From assembly GCA_964057225.1 (NCBI GenBank), contig OZ059895.1, positions 22,702,688-22,766,687 of the forward strand: a DNA stretch of 64,000 nucleotides. Reading direction: 5' to 3'. A program made the position numbers and the translations under genes. Positions 37,556-52,306 of this stretch are shown here, in pieces. The notes below the pieces were generated by a model. It was not told where the DNA came from, made no database searches, and saw only the letters and a program-made list of their open reading frames with translations. Each line of letters starts with the position of its first letter. Position 1 is the stretch's first letter. The DNA is from Auanema rhodensis (Eukaryota > Nematoda > Chromadorea > Rhabditida > Rhabditidae).

Positions 37556-40017
37556 GTTGAGTGTACATGGAAACTCAACATACACTAATGCATCATTTTT
37601 CAAACGATCATAACTAATTTTTGTATTAAGCGTTTCTCAATGTAGTATAGTGCATTCGATGCGGATTTTTAAGCTGCGTCGATCTGTGTTATCAGATTTG
37701 CGCTAGCTTAAAAATGCACCGAGATATCAACTGATATATGTTCACACTTATATCCTCGATTTTCACCCTGAAGAATTGATTTTTTCGTTGAATAACAATG
37801 TTCATCGTCTTTGCCTTGAAAAAGGGAATCTAAAAACATCTACTTTTTGCTAAATTATTTTGAAATTTTTCGAAAAAATTTTTGTCAAAATGTTTTTGGA
37901 AGCAATGTTGAGTGTACATGGAAACTCAACATACACTAATGCATCATTTTTCAAACGATCATAACTAATTTTTGTATTAGCGCGTTTCTCAATGTAGTAT
38001 TGTGCATTCGATGCGGATTTTTAAGCTGCGTCGATCTGTGTTATCAGATTTGCGCTAGCTTAAAAATGCACCGAGATATCAACTGATATATGTTCACACT
38101 TATATCCTCGATTTTCACCCTGAAGAATTAATTTTTTCGTTGAATAACAATGTCCATCGTCTTTGCCTTGAAAAAAGGAATCTAAAAACATCTACTTTTT
38201 GCTAAATTATTTTGAAATTTTTCGAAAAAATTTTTGTCAAAATGTTTTTGGAAGCAATGTTGAGTGTACATGGAAACTCAACATACACTAATGCATCATT
38301 TTTCAAACGATCATAACTAATTTTTGTATTAGCGCGTTTCTCAAAGTAGTATTGTGCATTCGATGCGGATTTTTAAGCTGCGTCGATCTGTGTTATCAGA
38401 TTTGCGCTAGCTTAAAAATGCACCGAGATATCAACTGATATATGTTCACACTTATATCCTCGATTTTCACCCTGAAGAATTAATTTTTTCGTTGAATAAC
38501 AATGTCCATCGTCTTTGCCTTGAAAAAAGGAATCTAAAAACATCTACTTTTTGCTAAATTATTTTGAAATTTTTCGAAAAAATTTTTGTCAAAATGTTTT
38601 TGGAAGCAATGTTGAGTGTACATGGAAACTCAACATACACTAATGCATCATTTTTCAAACGATCATAACTAATTTTTGTATTAGCGCGTTTCTCAATGTA
38701 GTATTGTGCATTCGATGCGGATTTTTAAGCTGCGTCGATCTGTGTTATCAGATTTGCGCTAGCTTAAAAATGCACCGAGATATCAACAGATATATGTTCA
38801 CACTTATATCCTCGATTTTCACCCTGAAGAATTAATTTTTTCGTTGAATAACAATGTCCATCGTCTTTGCCTTGAAAAAAGGAATCTAAAAACATCTACT
38901 TTTTGCTAAATTATTTTGAAATTTTTCGAAAAAATTTTTGTCAAAATGTTTTTGGAAGCAATGTTGAGTGTACATGGAAACTCAACATACACTAATGCAT
39001 CATTTTTCAAACGATCATAACTAATTTTTGTATTAAGCGTTTCTCAATGTAGTATAGTGCTTTCGATGCGGATTTTTAAGCTGCGTCGATCTGTGTTATC
39101 AGATTTGCGCTAGCTTAAAAATGCACCGAGATATCAACTGATATATGTTCACACTTATATCCTCGATTTTCACCCTGAAGAATTGATTTTTTCGTTGAAT
39201 AACAATGTTCATCGTCTTTGCCTTGAAAAAAGGAATCTAAAAACATCTACTTTTTGCTAAATTATTTTGAAATTTTTCGAAAAAATTTTTGTCAAAATGT
39301 TTTTGGAAGCAATGTTGAGTGTACATGGAAACTCAACATACACTAATGCATCATTTTTCAAACGATCATAACTAATTTTTGTATTAGCGCGTTTCTCAAT
39401 GTAGTATTGTGCATTCGATGCGGATTTTTAAGCTGCGTCGATCTGTGTTATCAGATTTGCGCTAGCTTAAAAATGCACCGAGATATCAACTGATATATGT
39501 TCACACTTATATCCTCGATTTTCACCCTGAAGAATTAATTTTTTCGTTGAATAACAATGTCCATCGTCTTTGCCTTGAAAAAAGGAATCTAAAAACATCT
39601 ACTTTTTGCTAAATTATTTTGAAATTTTTCGAAAAAATTTTTGTCAAAATGTTTTTGGAAGCAATGTTGAGTGTACATGGAAACTCAACATACACTAATG
39701 CATCATTTTTCAAACGATCATAACTAATTTTTGTATTAGCGCGTTTCTCAATGTAGTATTGTGCATTCGATGCGGATTTTTAAGCTGCGTCGATCTGTGT
39801 TATCAGATTTGCGCTAGCTTAAAAATGCACCGAGATATCAACAGATATATGTTCACACTTATATCCTCGATTTTCACCCTGAAGAATTAATTTTTTCGTT
39901 GAATAACAATGTCCATCGTCTTTGCCTTGAAAAAAGGAATCTAAAAACATCTACTTTTTGCTAAATTATTTTGAAATTTTTCGAAAAAATTTTTGTCAAA
40001 ATGTTTTTGGAAGCAAT
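37556..40017 (+). repeat. N-R-R blocks with 352-bp monomers
   Basis: N monomers (gaattgatt, T184, T247) at 37556 and 38963 head R groups. R has TTAGCGCG in place of TTAAGCG (one extra base) and T94. R members are at 37907, 38259, 38611, 39314 and 39666. The last R of each group (38611, 39666) also has acagat at 175-180. So the unit is N-R1-R2, with R1 doubled in the first block (the second R1 has the private caaagtag). Confidence 0.87.
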
Positions 40018-41772
40018 GTTGAGTGTACATGGAAACTCAACATACACTAATGCATCATTTTTCAAACGATCATAACTAATTTTTGTATTAAGCGTTTCTC
40101 AATGTAGTATAGTGCATTCGATGCGGATTTTTAAGCTGCGTCGATCTGTGTTATCAGATTTGCGCTAGCTTAAAAATGCACCGAGATATCAACTGATATA
40201 TGTTCACACTTATATCCTCGATTTTCACCCTGAAGAATTAATTTTTTCGTTGAATAACAATGTCCATCGTCTTTGCCTTGAAAAAAGGAATCTAAAAACA
40301 TCTACTTTTTGCTAAATTATTTTGAAATTTTTCGAAAAAATTTTTGTCAAAATGTTTTTGGAAGCAATGTTGAGTGTACATGGAAACTCAACATACACTA
40401 ATGCATCATTTTTCAAACGATCATAACTAATTTTTGTATTAAGCGTTTCTCAATGTAGTATAGTGCATTCGATGCGGATTTTTAAGCTGCGTCGATCTGT
40501 GTTATCAGATTTGCGCTAGCTTAAAAATGCACCGAGATATCAACTGATATATGTTCACACTTATATCCTCGATTTTCACCCTGAAGAATTAATTTTTTCG
40601 TTGAATAACAATGTCCATCGTCTTTGCCTTGAAAAAAGGAATCTAAAAACATCTACTTTTTGCTAAATTATTTTGAAATTTTTCGAAAAAATTTTTGTCA
40701 AAATGTTTTTGGAAGCAATGTTGAGTGTACATGGAAACTCAACATACACTAATGCATCATTTTTCAAACGATCATAACTAATTTTTGTATTAAGCGTTTC
40801 TCAATGTAGTATAGTGCATTCGATGCGGATTTTTAAGCTGCGTCGATCTGTTTTATCAGATTTGCGCTAGCTTAAAAATGCACCGAGATATCAACTGATA
40901 TAAGTTCACACTTATATCCTCGATTTTCACCCTGAAGAATTAATTTTTTCGTTGAATAACAATGTCCATCGTCTTTGCCTTGAAAAAAGAAATCTAAAAA
41001 CATCTACTTTTTGCTAAATTATTTTGAAATTTTTCGAAAAAATTTTTGTCAAAATGTTTTTGGAAGCAATGTTGAGTGTACATGGAAACTCAACATACAC
41101 TAATGCATCATTTTTCAAACGATCATAACTAATTTTTGTATTAAGCGTTTCTCAATGTAGTATAGTGCATTCGATGCGGATTTTTAAGCTGCGTCGATCT
41201 GTGTTATCAGATTTGCGCTAGCTTAAAAATGCACCGAGATATCAACTGATATATGTTCACACTTATATCCTCGATTTTCACCCTGAAGAATTAATTTTTT
41301 CGTTGAATAACAATGTCCATCGTCTTTGCCTTGAAAAAAGGAATCTAAAAACATCTACTTTTTGCTAAATTATTTTGAAATTTTTCGAAAAAATTTTTGT
41401 CAAAATGTTTTTGGAAGCAATGTTGAGTGTACATGGAAACTCAACATACACTAATGCATCATTTTTCAAACGATCATAACTAATTTTTGTATTAAGCGTT
41501 TCTCAATGTAGTATAGTGCATTCGATGCGGATTTTTAAGCTGCGTCGATCTGTGTTATCAGATTTGCGCTAGCTTAAAAATGCACCGAGATATCAACTGA
41601 TATATGTTCACACTTATATCCTCGATTTTCACCCTGAAGAATTAATTTTTTCGTTGAATAACAATGTCCATCGTCTTTGCCTTGAAAAAAGGAATCTAAA
41701 AACATCTACTTTTTGCTAAATTATCTTGAAATTTTTCGAAAAAATTTTTGTCAAAATGTTTTTGGAAGCAAT
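40018..41772 (+). repeat. X-X-B-X-X block
   Basis: Monomers at 40018, 40369, 40720, 41071 and 41422. X members have GTCGA, T184, C247 and GG. The middle one has T133, A184 and GA. The last has C304. X with C247 is the commonest background class from here to the right end. Confidence 0.75.
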
Positions 41773-44700
41773 GTTGAGTGTACATGGAAACTCAACATAC
41801 ACTAATGCATCATTTTTCAAACGATCATAACTAATTTTTGTATTAAGCGTTTCTCAATGTAGTATAGTGCATTCGATGCGGATTTTTAAGCTGCGTCGAT
41901 CTGTGTTATCAGATTTGCGCTAGCTTAAAAATGCACCGAGATATCAACTGATATAAGTTCACACTTATATCCTCGATTTTCACCCTGAAGAATTAATTTT
42001 TTCGTTGAATAACATCGTCCATCGTCTTTGCCTTAAAAAAAGGAATCTAAAAACATCTACTTTTTGCTAAATTATCTTGAAATTTTTTGAAAAAATTTTT
42101 GTCAAAATGTTTTTGGAAGCAATGTTGAGTGTACATGGAAACTCAACATACACTAATGCATCATTTTTCAAACGATCATAACTAATTTTTGTATTGAGCG
42201 TTTCTCAATGTAGTATTGTGCATTCGATGCGGATTTTTAAGCTGCGTCGATCTGTGTTATCAGATTTGCGCTAGCTTAAAAATGCACCGAGATATCAACA
42301 GATATATGTTCACACTTATATCCTCGATTTTCACCCTGAAGAATTAATTTTTTCGTTGAATAACAATGTCCATCGTCTTTGCCTTGAAAAAAGGAATCTA
42401 AAAACATCTACTTTTTGCTAAATTATTTTGAAATTTTTCGAAAAAATTTTTGTCAAAATGTTTTTGGAAGCAATGTTGAGTGTACATGGAAACTCAACAT
42501 ACACTAATGCATCATTTTTCAAACGATCATAACTAATTTTTGTATTAAGCGTTTCTCAATGTAGTATAGTGCATTCGATGCGGATTTTTAAGCTGCGTCG
42601 ATCTGTGTTATCAGATTTGCGCTAGCTTAAAAATGCACCGAGATATCAACTGATATATGTTCACACTTATTTCCTCGATTTTCACCCTGAAGAATTAATT
42701 TTTTCGTTGAATAACAATGTCCATCGTCTTTGCCTTGAAAAAAGGAATCTAAAAACATCTACTTTTTGCTAAATTATTTTGAAATTTTTCGAAAAAATTT
42801 TTGTCAAAATGTTTTTGGAAGCAATGTTGAGTGTACATGGAAACTCAACATACACTAATGCATCATTTTTCAAACGATCATAACTAATTTTTGTATTAAG
42901 CGTTTCTCAATGTAGTATAGTGCATTCGATGCGGATTTTTAAGCTGCGTCGATCTGTGTTATCAGATTTGCGCTAGCTTAAAAATGCACCGAGATATCAA
43001 CTGATATAAGTTCACACTTATATCCTCGATTTTCACCCTGAAGAATTAATTTTTTCGTTGAATAACATCGTCCATCGTCTTTGCCTTAAAAAAAGGAATC
43101 TAAAAACATCTACTTTTTGCTAAATTATCTTGAAATTTTTTGAAAAAATTTTTGTCAAAATGTTTTTGGAAGCAATGTTGAGTGTACATGGAAACTCAAC
43201 ATACACTAATGCATCATTTTTCAAACGATCATAACTAATTTTTGTATTGAGCGTTTCTCAATGTAGTATAGTGCATTCGATGCGGATTTTTAAGCTGCGT
43301 CGATCTGTGTTATCAGATTTGCGCTAGCTTAAAAATGCACCGAGATATCAACTGATATAAGTTCACACTTAGATCCTCGATTTTCACCCTGAAGAATTAA
43401 TTTTTTCGTTGAATAACAATGTCCATCGTCTTTGCCTTGAAAAAACAAATCTAAAAACATCTACTTTTTGCTAAATTATTTTGAAATTTTTCGAAAAAAT
43501 TTTTGTCAAAATGTTTTTGGAAGCAATGTTGAGTGTACATGGAAACTCAACATACACTAATGCATCATTTTTCAAACGATCATAACTAATTTTTGTATTA
43601 AGCGTTTCTCAATGTAGTATAGTGCATTCGATGCGGATTTTTAAGCTGCGTCGTTCTGTGTTATCAGATTTGCGCTAGCTTAAAAATGCACCGAGATATC
43701 AACTGATATAAGTTCACACTTATATCCTCGATTTTCACCCTGAAGAATTAATTTTTTCGTTGAATAACAATGTCCATCGTCTTTGCCTTGAAAAAAGAAA
43801 TCTAAAAACATCTACTTTTTGCTAAATTATTTTGAAATTTTTCGAAAAAATTTTTGTCAAAATGTTTTTAGAAGCAATGTTGAGTGTACATAGAAACTCA
43901 ACATACACTAATGCATCATTTTTCAAACGATCATAACTAATTTTTGTATTAAGCGTTTCTCAATGTAGTATAGTGCATTCGATGCGGATTTTTAAGCTGC
44001 AATGATCTGTGTTATCAGATTTGCGCTAGCTTAAAAATGCACCGAGATATCAACTGATATAAGTTCACACTTATATCCTCGATTTTCACCCTGAAGAATT
44101 AATTTTTTCGTTGAATAACAATGTCCATCGTCTTTGCCTTGAAAAAAGAAATCTAAAAACATCTACTTTTTGCTAAATTATTTTGAAATTTTTCGAAAAA
44201 ATTTTTGTCAAAATGTTTTTGGAAGCAATGTTGAGTGTACATGGAAACTCAACATACACTAATGCATCATTTTTCAAACAATCATAACTAATTTTTGTAT
44301 TAAGCGTTTCTCAATGTAGTATAGTGCATTCGATGCGGATTTTTAAGCTGCGTCGATCTGTGTTATCAGATTTGCGCTAGCTTAAAAATGCACCGAGATA
44401 TCAACTGATATAAGTTCACACTTATATCCTCGATTTTCACCCTGAAGAATTAATTTTTTCGTTGAATAACAATGTCCATCGTCTTTGCCTTGAAAAAAGA
44501 AATCTAAAAACATCTACTTTTTGCTAAATTATTTTGAAATTTTTCGAAAAAATTTTTGTCAAAATGTTTTTGGAAGCAATGTTGAGTGTACATGGAAACT
44601 CAACATACACTAATGCATCATTTTTCAAACGATCATAACTAATTTTTGTATTAGCGCGTTTCTCAATGTAGTATTGTGCATTCGATGCGGATTTTTAAGC

Positions 44701-45283
44701 TGCGTCGATCTGTGTTATCAGATTTGCGCTAGCTTAAAAATGCACCGAGATATCAACAGATATATGTTCACACTTATATCCTCGATTTTCACCCTGAAGA
44801 ATTAATTTTTTCGTTGAATAACAATGTCCATCGTCTTTGCCTTGAAAAAAGGAATCTAAAAACATCTACTTTTTGCTAAATTATTTTGAAATTTTTCGAA
44901 AAAATTTTTGTCAAAATGTTTTTGGAAGCAATGTTGAGTGTACATGGAAACTCAACATACACTAATGCATCATTTTTCAAACGATCATAACTAATTTTTG
45001 TATTAAGCGTTTCTCAATGTAGTATAGTGCATTCGATGCGGATTTTTAAGCTGCGTCGATCTGTGTTATCAGATTTGCGCTAGCTTAAAAATGCACCGAG
45101 ATATCAACTGATATATGTTCACACTTATATCCTCGATTTTCACCCTGAAAAATTAATTTTTTCGTTGAATAACAATGTCCATCGTCTTTGCCTTGAAAAA
45201 AGGAATCTAAAAACATCTACTTTTTGCTAAATTATTTTGAAATTTTTCGAAAAAATTTTTGTCAAAATGTTTTTGGAAGCAAT
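41773..45283 (+). repeat. Ten-monomer segment D-R'-X-D-S-F'-G-Y-R-X, copy 1
   Basis: Monomers at 41773, 42124, 42475, 42826, 43177, 43528, 43879, 44230, 44581 (R, 352 bp) and 44933. R' is a hybrid: G73 like A, then T94 and acagat like R. S has G73, G133, cttagatcc and CA. G has acatag at 10-15, and Y has aaacaatc at 47-54. The first five members recur in order at 45284, exactly 3511 bp further on. Confidence 0.85.
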
Positions 45284-48200
45284 GTTGAGTGTACATGGAA
45301 ACTCAACATACACTAATGCATCATTTTTCAAACGATCATAACTAATTTTTGTATTAAGCGTTTCTCAATGTAGTATAGTGCATTCGATGCGGATTTTTAA
45401 GCTGCGTCGATCTGTGTTATCAGATTTGCGCTAGCTTAAAAATGCACCGAGATATCAACTGATATAAGTTCACACTTATATCCTCGATTTTCACCCTGAA
45501 GAATTAATTTTTTCGTTGAATAACATCGTCCATCGTCTTTGCCTTAAAAAAAGGAATCTAAAAACATCTACTTTTTGCTAAATTATCTTGAAATTTTTTG
45601 AAAAAATTTTTGTCAAAATGTTTTTGGAAGCAATGTTGAGTGTACATGGAAACTCAACATACACTAATGCATCATTTTTCAAACGATCATAACTAATTTT
45701 TGTATTGAGCGTTTCTCAATGTAGTATTGTGCATTCGATGCGGATTTTTAAGCTGCGTCGATCTGTGTTATCAGATTTGCGCTAGCTTAAAAATGCACCG
45801 AGATATCAACAGATATATGTTCACACTTATATCCTCGATTTTCACCCTGAAGAATTAATTTTTTCGTTGAATAACAATGTCCATCGTCTTTGCCTTGAAA
45901 AAAGGAATCTAAAAACATCTACTTTTTGCTAAATTATTTTGAAATTTTTCGAAAAAATTTTTGTCAAAATGTTTTTGGAAGCAATGTTGAGTGTACATGG
46001 AAACTCAACATACACTAATGCATCATTTTTCAAACGATCATAACTAATTTTTGTATTAAGCGTTTCTCAATGTAGTATAGTGCATTCGATGCGGATTTTT
46101 AAGCTGCGTCGATCTGTGTTATCAGATTTGCGCTAGCTTAAAAATGCACCGAGATATCAACTGATATATGTTCACACTTATATCCTCGATTTTCACCCTG
46201 AAGAATTAATTTTTTCGTTGAATAACAATGTCCATCGTCTTTGCCTTGAAAAAAGGAATCTAAAAACATCTACTTTTTGCTAAATTATTTTGAAATTTTT
46301 CGAAAAAATTTTTGTCAAAATGTTTTTGGAAGCAATGTTGAGTGTACATGGAAACTCAACATACACTAATGCATCATTTTTCAAACGATCATAACTAATT
46401 TTTGTATTAAGCGTTTCTCAATGTAGTATAGTGCATTCGATGCGGATTTTTAAGCTGCGTCGATCTGTGTTATCAGATTTGCGCTAGCTTAAAAATGCAC
46501 CGAGATATCAACTGATATAAGTTCACACTTATATCCTCGATTTTCACCCTGAAGAATTAATTTTTTCGTTGAATAACATCGTCCATCGTCTTTGCCTTAA
46601 AAAAAGGAATCTAAAAACATCTACTTTTTGCTAAATTATCTTGAAATTTTTTGAAAAAATTTTTGTCAAAATGTTTTTGGAAGCAATGTTGAGTGTACAT
46701 GGAAACTCAACATACACTAATGCATCATTTTTCAAACGATCATAACTAATTTTTGTATTGAGCGTTTCTCAATGTAGTATAGTGCATTCGATGCGGATTT
46801 TTAAGCTGCGTCGATCTGTGTTATCAGATTTGCGCTAGCTTAAAAATGCACCGAGATATCAACTGATATAAGTTCACACTTAGATCCTCGATTTTCACCC
46901 TGAAGAATTAATTTTTTCGTTGAATAACAATGTCCATCGTCTTTGCCTTGAAAAAACAAATCTAAAAACATCTACTTTTTGCTAAATTATTTTGAAATTT
47001 TTCGAAAAAATTTTTGTCAAAATGTTTTTGGAAGCAATGTTGAGTGTACATGGAAACTCAACATACACTAATGCATCATTTTTCAAACGATCATAACTAA
47101 TTTTTGTATTAAGCGTTTCTCAATGTAGTATAGTGCATTCGATGCGGATTTTTAAGCTGCGTCGATCTGTTTTATCAGATTTGCGCTAGCTTAAAAATGC
47201 ACCGAGATATCAACTGATATAAGTTCACACTTATATCCTCGATTTTCACCCTGAAGAATTAATTTTTTCGTTGAATAACAATGTCCATCGTCTTTGCCTT
47301 GAAAAAAGGAATCTAAAAACATCTACTTTTTGCTAAATTATCTTGAAATTTTTCGAAAAAATTTTTGTCAAAATGTTTTTGGAAGCAATGTTGAGTGTAC
47401 ATGGAAACTCAACATACACTAATGCATCATTTTTCAAACGATCATAACTAATTTTTGTATTAAGCGTTTCTCAATGTAGTATAGTGCATTCGATGCGGAT
47501 TTTTAAGCTGCGTCGATCTGTGTTATCAGATTTGCGCTAGCTTAAAAATGCACCGAGATATCAACTGATATATGTTCACACTTATATCCTCGATTTTCAC
47601 CCTGAAGAATTAATTTTTTCGTTGAATAACAATGTCCATCGTCTTTGCCTTGAAAAAAGGAATCTAAAAACATCTACTTTTTGCTAAATTATTTTGAAAT
47701 TTTTCGAAAAAATTTTTGTCAAAATGTTTTTGGAAGCAATGTTGAGTGTACATGGAAACTCAACATACACTAATGCATCATTTTTCAAACGATCATAACT
47801 AATTTTTGTATTAAGCGTTTCTCAATGTAGTATAGTGCATTCGATGCGGATTTTTAAGCTGCGTCGATCTGTGTTATCAGATTTGCGCTAGCTTAAAAAT
47901 GCACCGAGATATCAACTGATATATGTTCACACTTATATCCTCGATTTTCACCCTGAAGAATTAATTTTTTCGTTGAATAACAATGTCCATCGTCTTTGCC
48001 TTGAAAAAAGGAATCTAAAAACATCTACTTTTTGCTAAATTATTTTGAAATTTTTCGAAAAAATTTTTGTCAAAATGTTTTTGGAAGCAATGTTGAGTGT
48101 ACATGGAAACTCAACATACACTAATGCATCATTTTTCAAACGATCATAACTAATTTTTGTATTAAGCGTTTCTCAATGTAGTATAGTGCATTCGATGCGG

Positions 48201-49144
48201 ATTTTTAAGCTGCGTCGTTCTGTGTTATCAGATTTGCGCTAGCTTAAAAATGCACCGAGATATCAACTGATATAAGTTCACACTTATATCCTCGATTTTC
48301 ACCCTGAAGAATTAATTTTTTCGTTGAATAACAATGTCCATCGTCTTTGCCTTGAAAAAAGAAATCTAAAAACATCTACTTTTTGCTAAATTATTTTGAA
48401 ATTTTTCGAAAAAATTTTTGTCAAAATGTTTTTAGAAGCAATGTTGAGTGTACATAGAAACTCAACATACACTAATGCATCATTTTTCAAACGATCATAA
48501 CTAATTTTTGTATTAAGCGTTTCTCAATGTAGTATAGTGCATTCGATGCGGATTTTTAAGCTGCAATGATCTGTGTTATCAGATTTGCGCTAGCTTAAAA
48601 ATGCACCGAGATATCAACTGATATAAGTTCACACTTATATCCTCGATTTTCACCCTGAAGAATTAATTTTTTCGTTGAATAACAATGTCCATCGTCTTTG
48701 CCTTGAAAAAAGAAATCTAAAAACATCTACTTTTTGCTAAATTATTTTGAAATTTTTCGAAAAAATTTTTGTCAAAATGTTTTTGGAAGCAATGTTGAGT
48801 GTACATGGAAACTCAACATACACTAATGCATCATTTTTCAAACAATCATAACTAATTTTTGTATTAAGCGTTTCTCAATGTAGTATAGTGCATTCGATGC
48901 GGATTTTTAAGCTGCGTCGATCTGTGTTATCAGATTTGCGCTAGCTTAAAAATGCACCGAGATATCAACTGATATAAGTTCACACTTATATCCTCGATTT
49001 TCACCCTGAAGAATTAATTTTTTCGTTGAATAACAATGTCCATCGTCTTTGCCTTGAAAAAAGAAATCTAAAAACATCTACTTTTTGCTAAATTATTTTG
49101 AAATTTTTCGAAAAAATTTTTGTCAAAATGTTTTTGGAAGCAAT
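45284..49144 (+). repeat. Second copy of the segment, with B-X-X inserted
   Basis: D-R'-X-D-S at 45284-47038 copies 41773-43527. Then come B (47039, C304), X and X (47390, 47741), and then F'-G-Y (48092, 48443, 48794) copying 43528-44580 with the same acatag and aaacaatc markers. Relative to copy 1 this is a three-monomer insertion between S and F', so the two copies differ by a whole-monomer indel. Confidence 0.83.
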
Positions 49145-51955
49145 GTTGAGTGTACATGGAAACTCAACATACACTAATGCATCATTTTTCAAACAATCAT
49201 AACTAATTTTTGTATTAAGCGTTTCTCAATGTAGTATAGTGCATTCGATGCAGATTTTTAAGCTGCGTCGATCTGTGTTATCAGATTTGCGCTAGCTTAA
49301 AAATGCACCGAGATATCAACTGATATATGTTCACACTTATATCCTCGATTTTCACCCTGAAGAATTAATTTTTTCGTTGAATAACAATGTCCATCGTCTT
49401 TGCCTTGAAAAAAGGAATCTAAAAACATCTACTTTTTGCTAAATTATTTTGAAATTTTTCGAAAAAATTTTTGTCAAAATGTTTTTGGAAGCAATGTTGA
49501 GTGTACATGGAAACTCAACATACACTAATGCATCATTTTTCAAACGATCATAACTAATTTTTGTATTAAGCGTTTCTCAATGTAGTATAGTGCATTCGAT
49601 GCGGATTTTTAAGCTGCGTCGATCTGTGTTATCAGATTTGCGCTAGCTTAAAAATGCACCGAGATATCAACTGATATATGTTCACACTTATATCCTCGAT
49701 TTTCACCCTGAAGAATTAATTTTTTCGTTGAATAACAATGTTCATCGTCTTTGCCTTGAAAAAAGGAATCTAAAAACATCTACTTTTTGCTAAATTATTT
49801 TGAAATTTTTCGAAAAAAGTTTTGTCAAAATGTTTTTGGAAGCAATGTTGAGTGTACATGGAAACTCAACATACACTAATGCATCATTTTTCAAACGATC
49901 ATAACTAATTTTTGTATTAAGCGTTTCTCAATGTAGTATAGTGCATTCGATGCGGATTTTTAAGCTGCGTCGATCTGTGTTATCAGATGATTTGCGCTAG
50001 CTTAAAAATGCACCGAGATATCAACTGATATAAGTTCACACTTATATCCTCGATTTTCACCCTGAAGAATTAATTTTTTCGTTGAATAACAATGTCCATC
50101 GTCTTTGCCTTGAAAAAAGAAATCTAAAAACATCTACTTTTTGCTAAATTATCTTGAAATTTTTCGAAAAAATTTTTGTCAAAATGTTTTTAGAAGCAAT
50201 GTTGAGTGTACATAGAAACTCAACATACACTAATGCATCATTTTTCAAACGATCATAACTAATTTTTGTATTAAGCGTTTCTCAATGTAGTATAGTGCAT
50301 TCGATGCGGATTTTTAAGCTGCAATGATCTGTGTTATCAGATTTGCGCTAGCTTAAAAATGCACCGAGATATCAACTGATATAAGTTCACACTTATATCC
50401 TCGATTTTCACCCTGAAGAATTAATTTTTTCGTTGAATAACAATGTTCATCGTCTTTGCCTTGAAAAAAGGAATCTAAAAACATCTACTTTTTGCTAAAT
50501 TATTTTGAAATTTTTCGAAAAAATTTTTGTCAAAATGTTTTTGGAAGCAATGTTGAGTGTACATGGAAACTCAACATACACTAATGCATCATTTTTCAAA
50601 CGATCATAACTAATTTTTGTATCAAGCGTTTCTCAATGTAGTATAGTGCATTCGATGCGGATTTTTAAGCTGCGTCAATCTGTGTTATCAGATTTGCGCT
50701 AGCTTAAAAATGCACCGAGATATCAACTGATATAAGTTCACACTTATATCCTCGATTTTCACCCTGAAGAATTAATTTTTTCGTTGAATAACAATGTCCA
50801 TCGTCTTTGCCTTGAAAAAAGAAATCTAAAAACATCTACTTTTTGCTAAATTATTTTGAAATTTTTCGAAAAAATTCTTGTCAAAATCTTTTTGGAAGCA
50901 ATGTTGAGTGTACATGGAAACTCAACATACACTAATGCATCATTTTTCAAACGATCATAACTAATTTTTGTATTAAGCGTTTCTCAATGTAGTATAGTGC
51001 ATTCGATGCGGATTTTTAAGCTGCGTCGATCTGTGTTATCAGATTTGCGCTAGCTTAAAAATGCACCGAGATATCAACTGATATAAGTTCACACTTATAT
51101 CCTCGATTTTCACCCTGAAGAATTAATTTTTTCGTTGAATAACAATGTCCATCGTCTTTGCCTTGAAAAAAGAAATCTAAAAACATCTACTTTTTGCTAA
51201 ATTATCTTGAAATTTTTCGAAAAAATTTTTGTCAAAATGTTTTTGGAAGCAATGTTGAGTGTACATGGAAACTCAACATACACTAATGCATCATTTTTCG
51301 AACGATCATAACTAATTTTTGTATTAAGCGTTTCTCAATGTAGTATAGTGCATTCGATGCGGATTTTTAAGCTGCGTCGATCTGTGTTATCAGATTTGCG
51401 CTAGCTTAAAAATGCACCGAGATATCAACTGATATATGTTCACACTTATATCCTCGATTTTCACCCTGAAGAATTAATTTTTTCGTTGAATAACAATGTT
51501 CATCGTCTTTGCCTTGAAAAAAGGAATCTAAAAACATCTACTTTTTGCTAAATTATTTTGAAATTTTTCGAAAAAATTTTTGTCAAAATGTTTTTGGAAG
51601 CAATGTTGAGTGTACATGGAAACTCAACATACACTAATGCATCATTTTTCAAACGATCATAACTAATTTTTGTATTAAGCGTTTCTCAATGTAGTATAGT
51701 GCATTCGATGCGGATTTTTAAGTTGCGTCGATCTGTGTTATCAGATTTGCGCTAGCTTAAAAATGCACCGAGATATCAACTGATATAAGTTCACACTTAT
51801 ATCCTCGATTTTCACCCTGAAGAATTAATTTTTTCGTTGAATAACAATGTCCATCGTCTTTGCCTTGAAAAAAGAAATCTAAAAACATCTACTTTTTGCT
51901 AAATTATTTTGAAATTTTTCGAAAAAATTTTTGTCAAAATGTTTTTGGAAGCAAT
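49145..51955 (+). repeat. P'-X-T-G-U-Y-V-W octamer
   Basis: Monomers at 49145 (A108 plus aaacaatc), 49496 (X, G324), 49847 (T, 354 bp), 50201 (G, acatag), 50552 (U, private attcttg and aatcttt), 50903 (Y, C304), 51254 (V) and 51605 (W). This first U-Y-V-W run matches those starting at 56525 and 61792. Confidence 0.82.
49847..50200 (+). repeat. 354-bp monomer (class T, GAT duplication)
   Basis: CAGATTTGCG reads CAGATGATTTGCG, a tandem duplication of GAT at the base of the inner stem of the long inverted repeat. It also has A184, GA, C304 and A343. Identical T monomers occur at 53009 and 54416. All three are followed by a G with acatag, so T-G spread as a pair. Confidence 0.88.
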
Positions 51956-52306
51956 GTTGAGTGTACATGGAAACTCAACATACACTAATGCATCATTTTT
52001 CAAACAATCATAACTAATTTTTGTATTAAGCGTTTCTCAATGTAGTATAGTGCATTCGATGCAGATTTTTAAGCTGCGTCGATCTGTGTTATCAGATTTG
52101 CGCTAGCTTAAAAATGCACCGAGATATCAACTGATATATGTTCACACTTATATCCTCGATTTTCACCCTGAAGAATTAATTTTTTCGTTGAATAACAATG
52201 TCCATCGTCTTTGCCTTGAAAAAAGGAATCTAAAAACATCTACTTTTTGCTAAATTATTTTGAAATTTTTCGAAAAAATTTTTGTCAAAATGTTTTTGGA
52301 AGCAAT
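51956..52306 (+). repeat. P' monomer
   Basis: Carries aaacaatc, A108, T184 and GG, like the monomer at 49145. It closes the octamer register and begins the run leading into the tetramer HOR. Confidence 0.75.
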
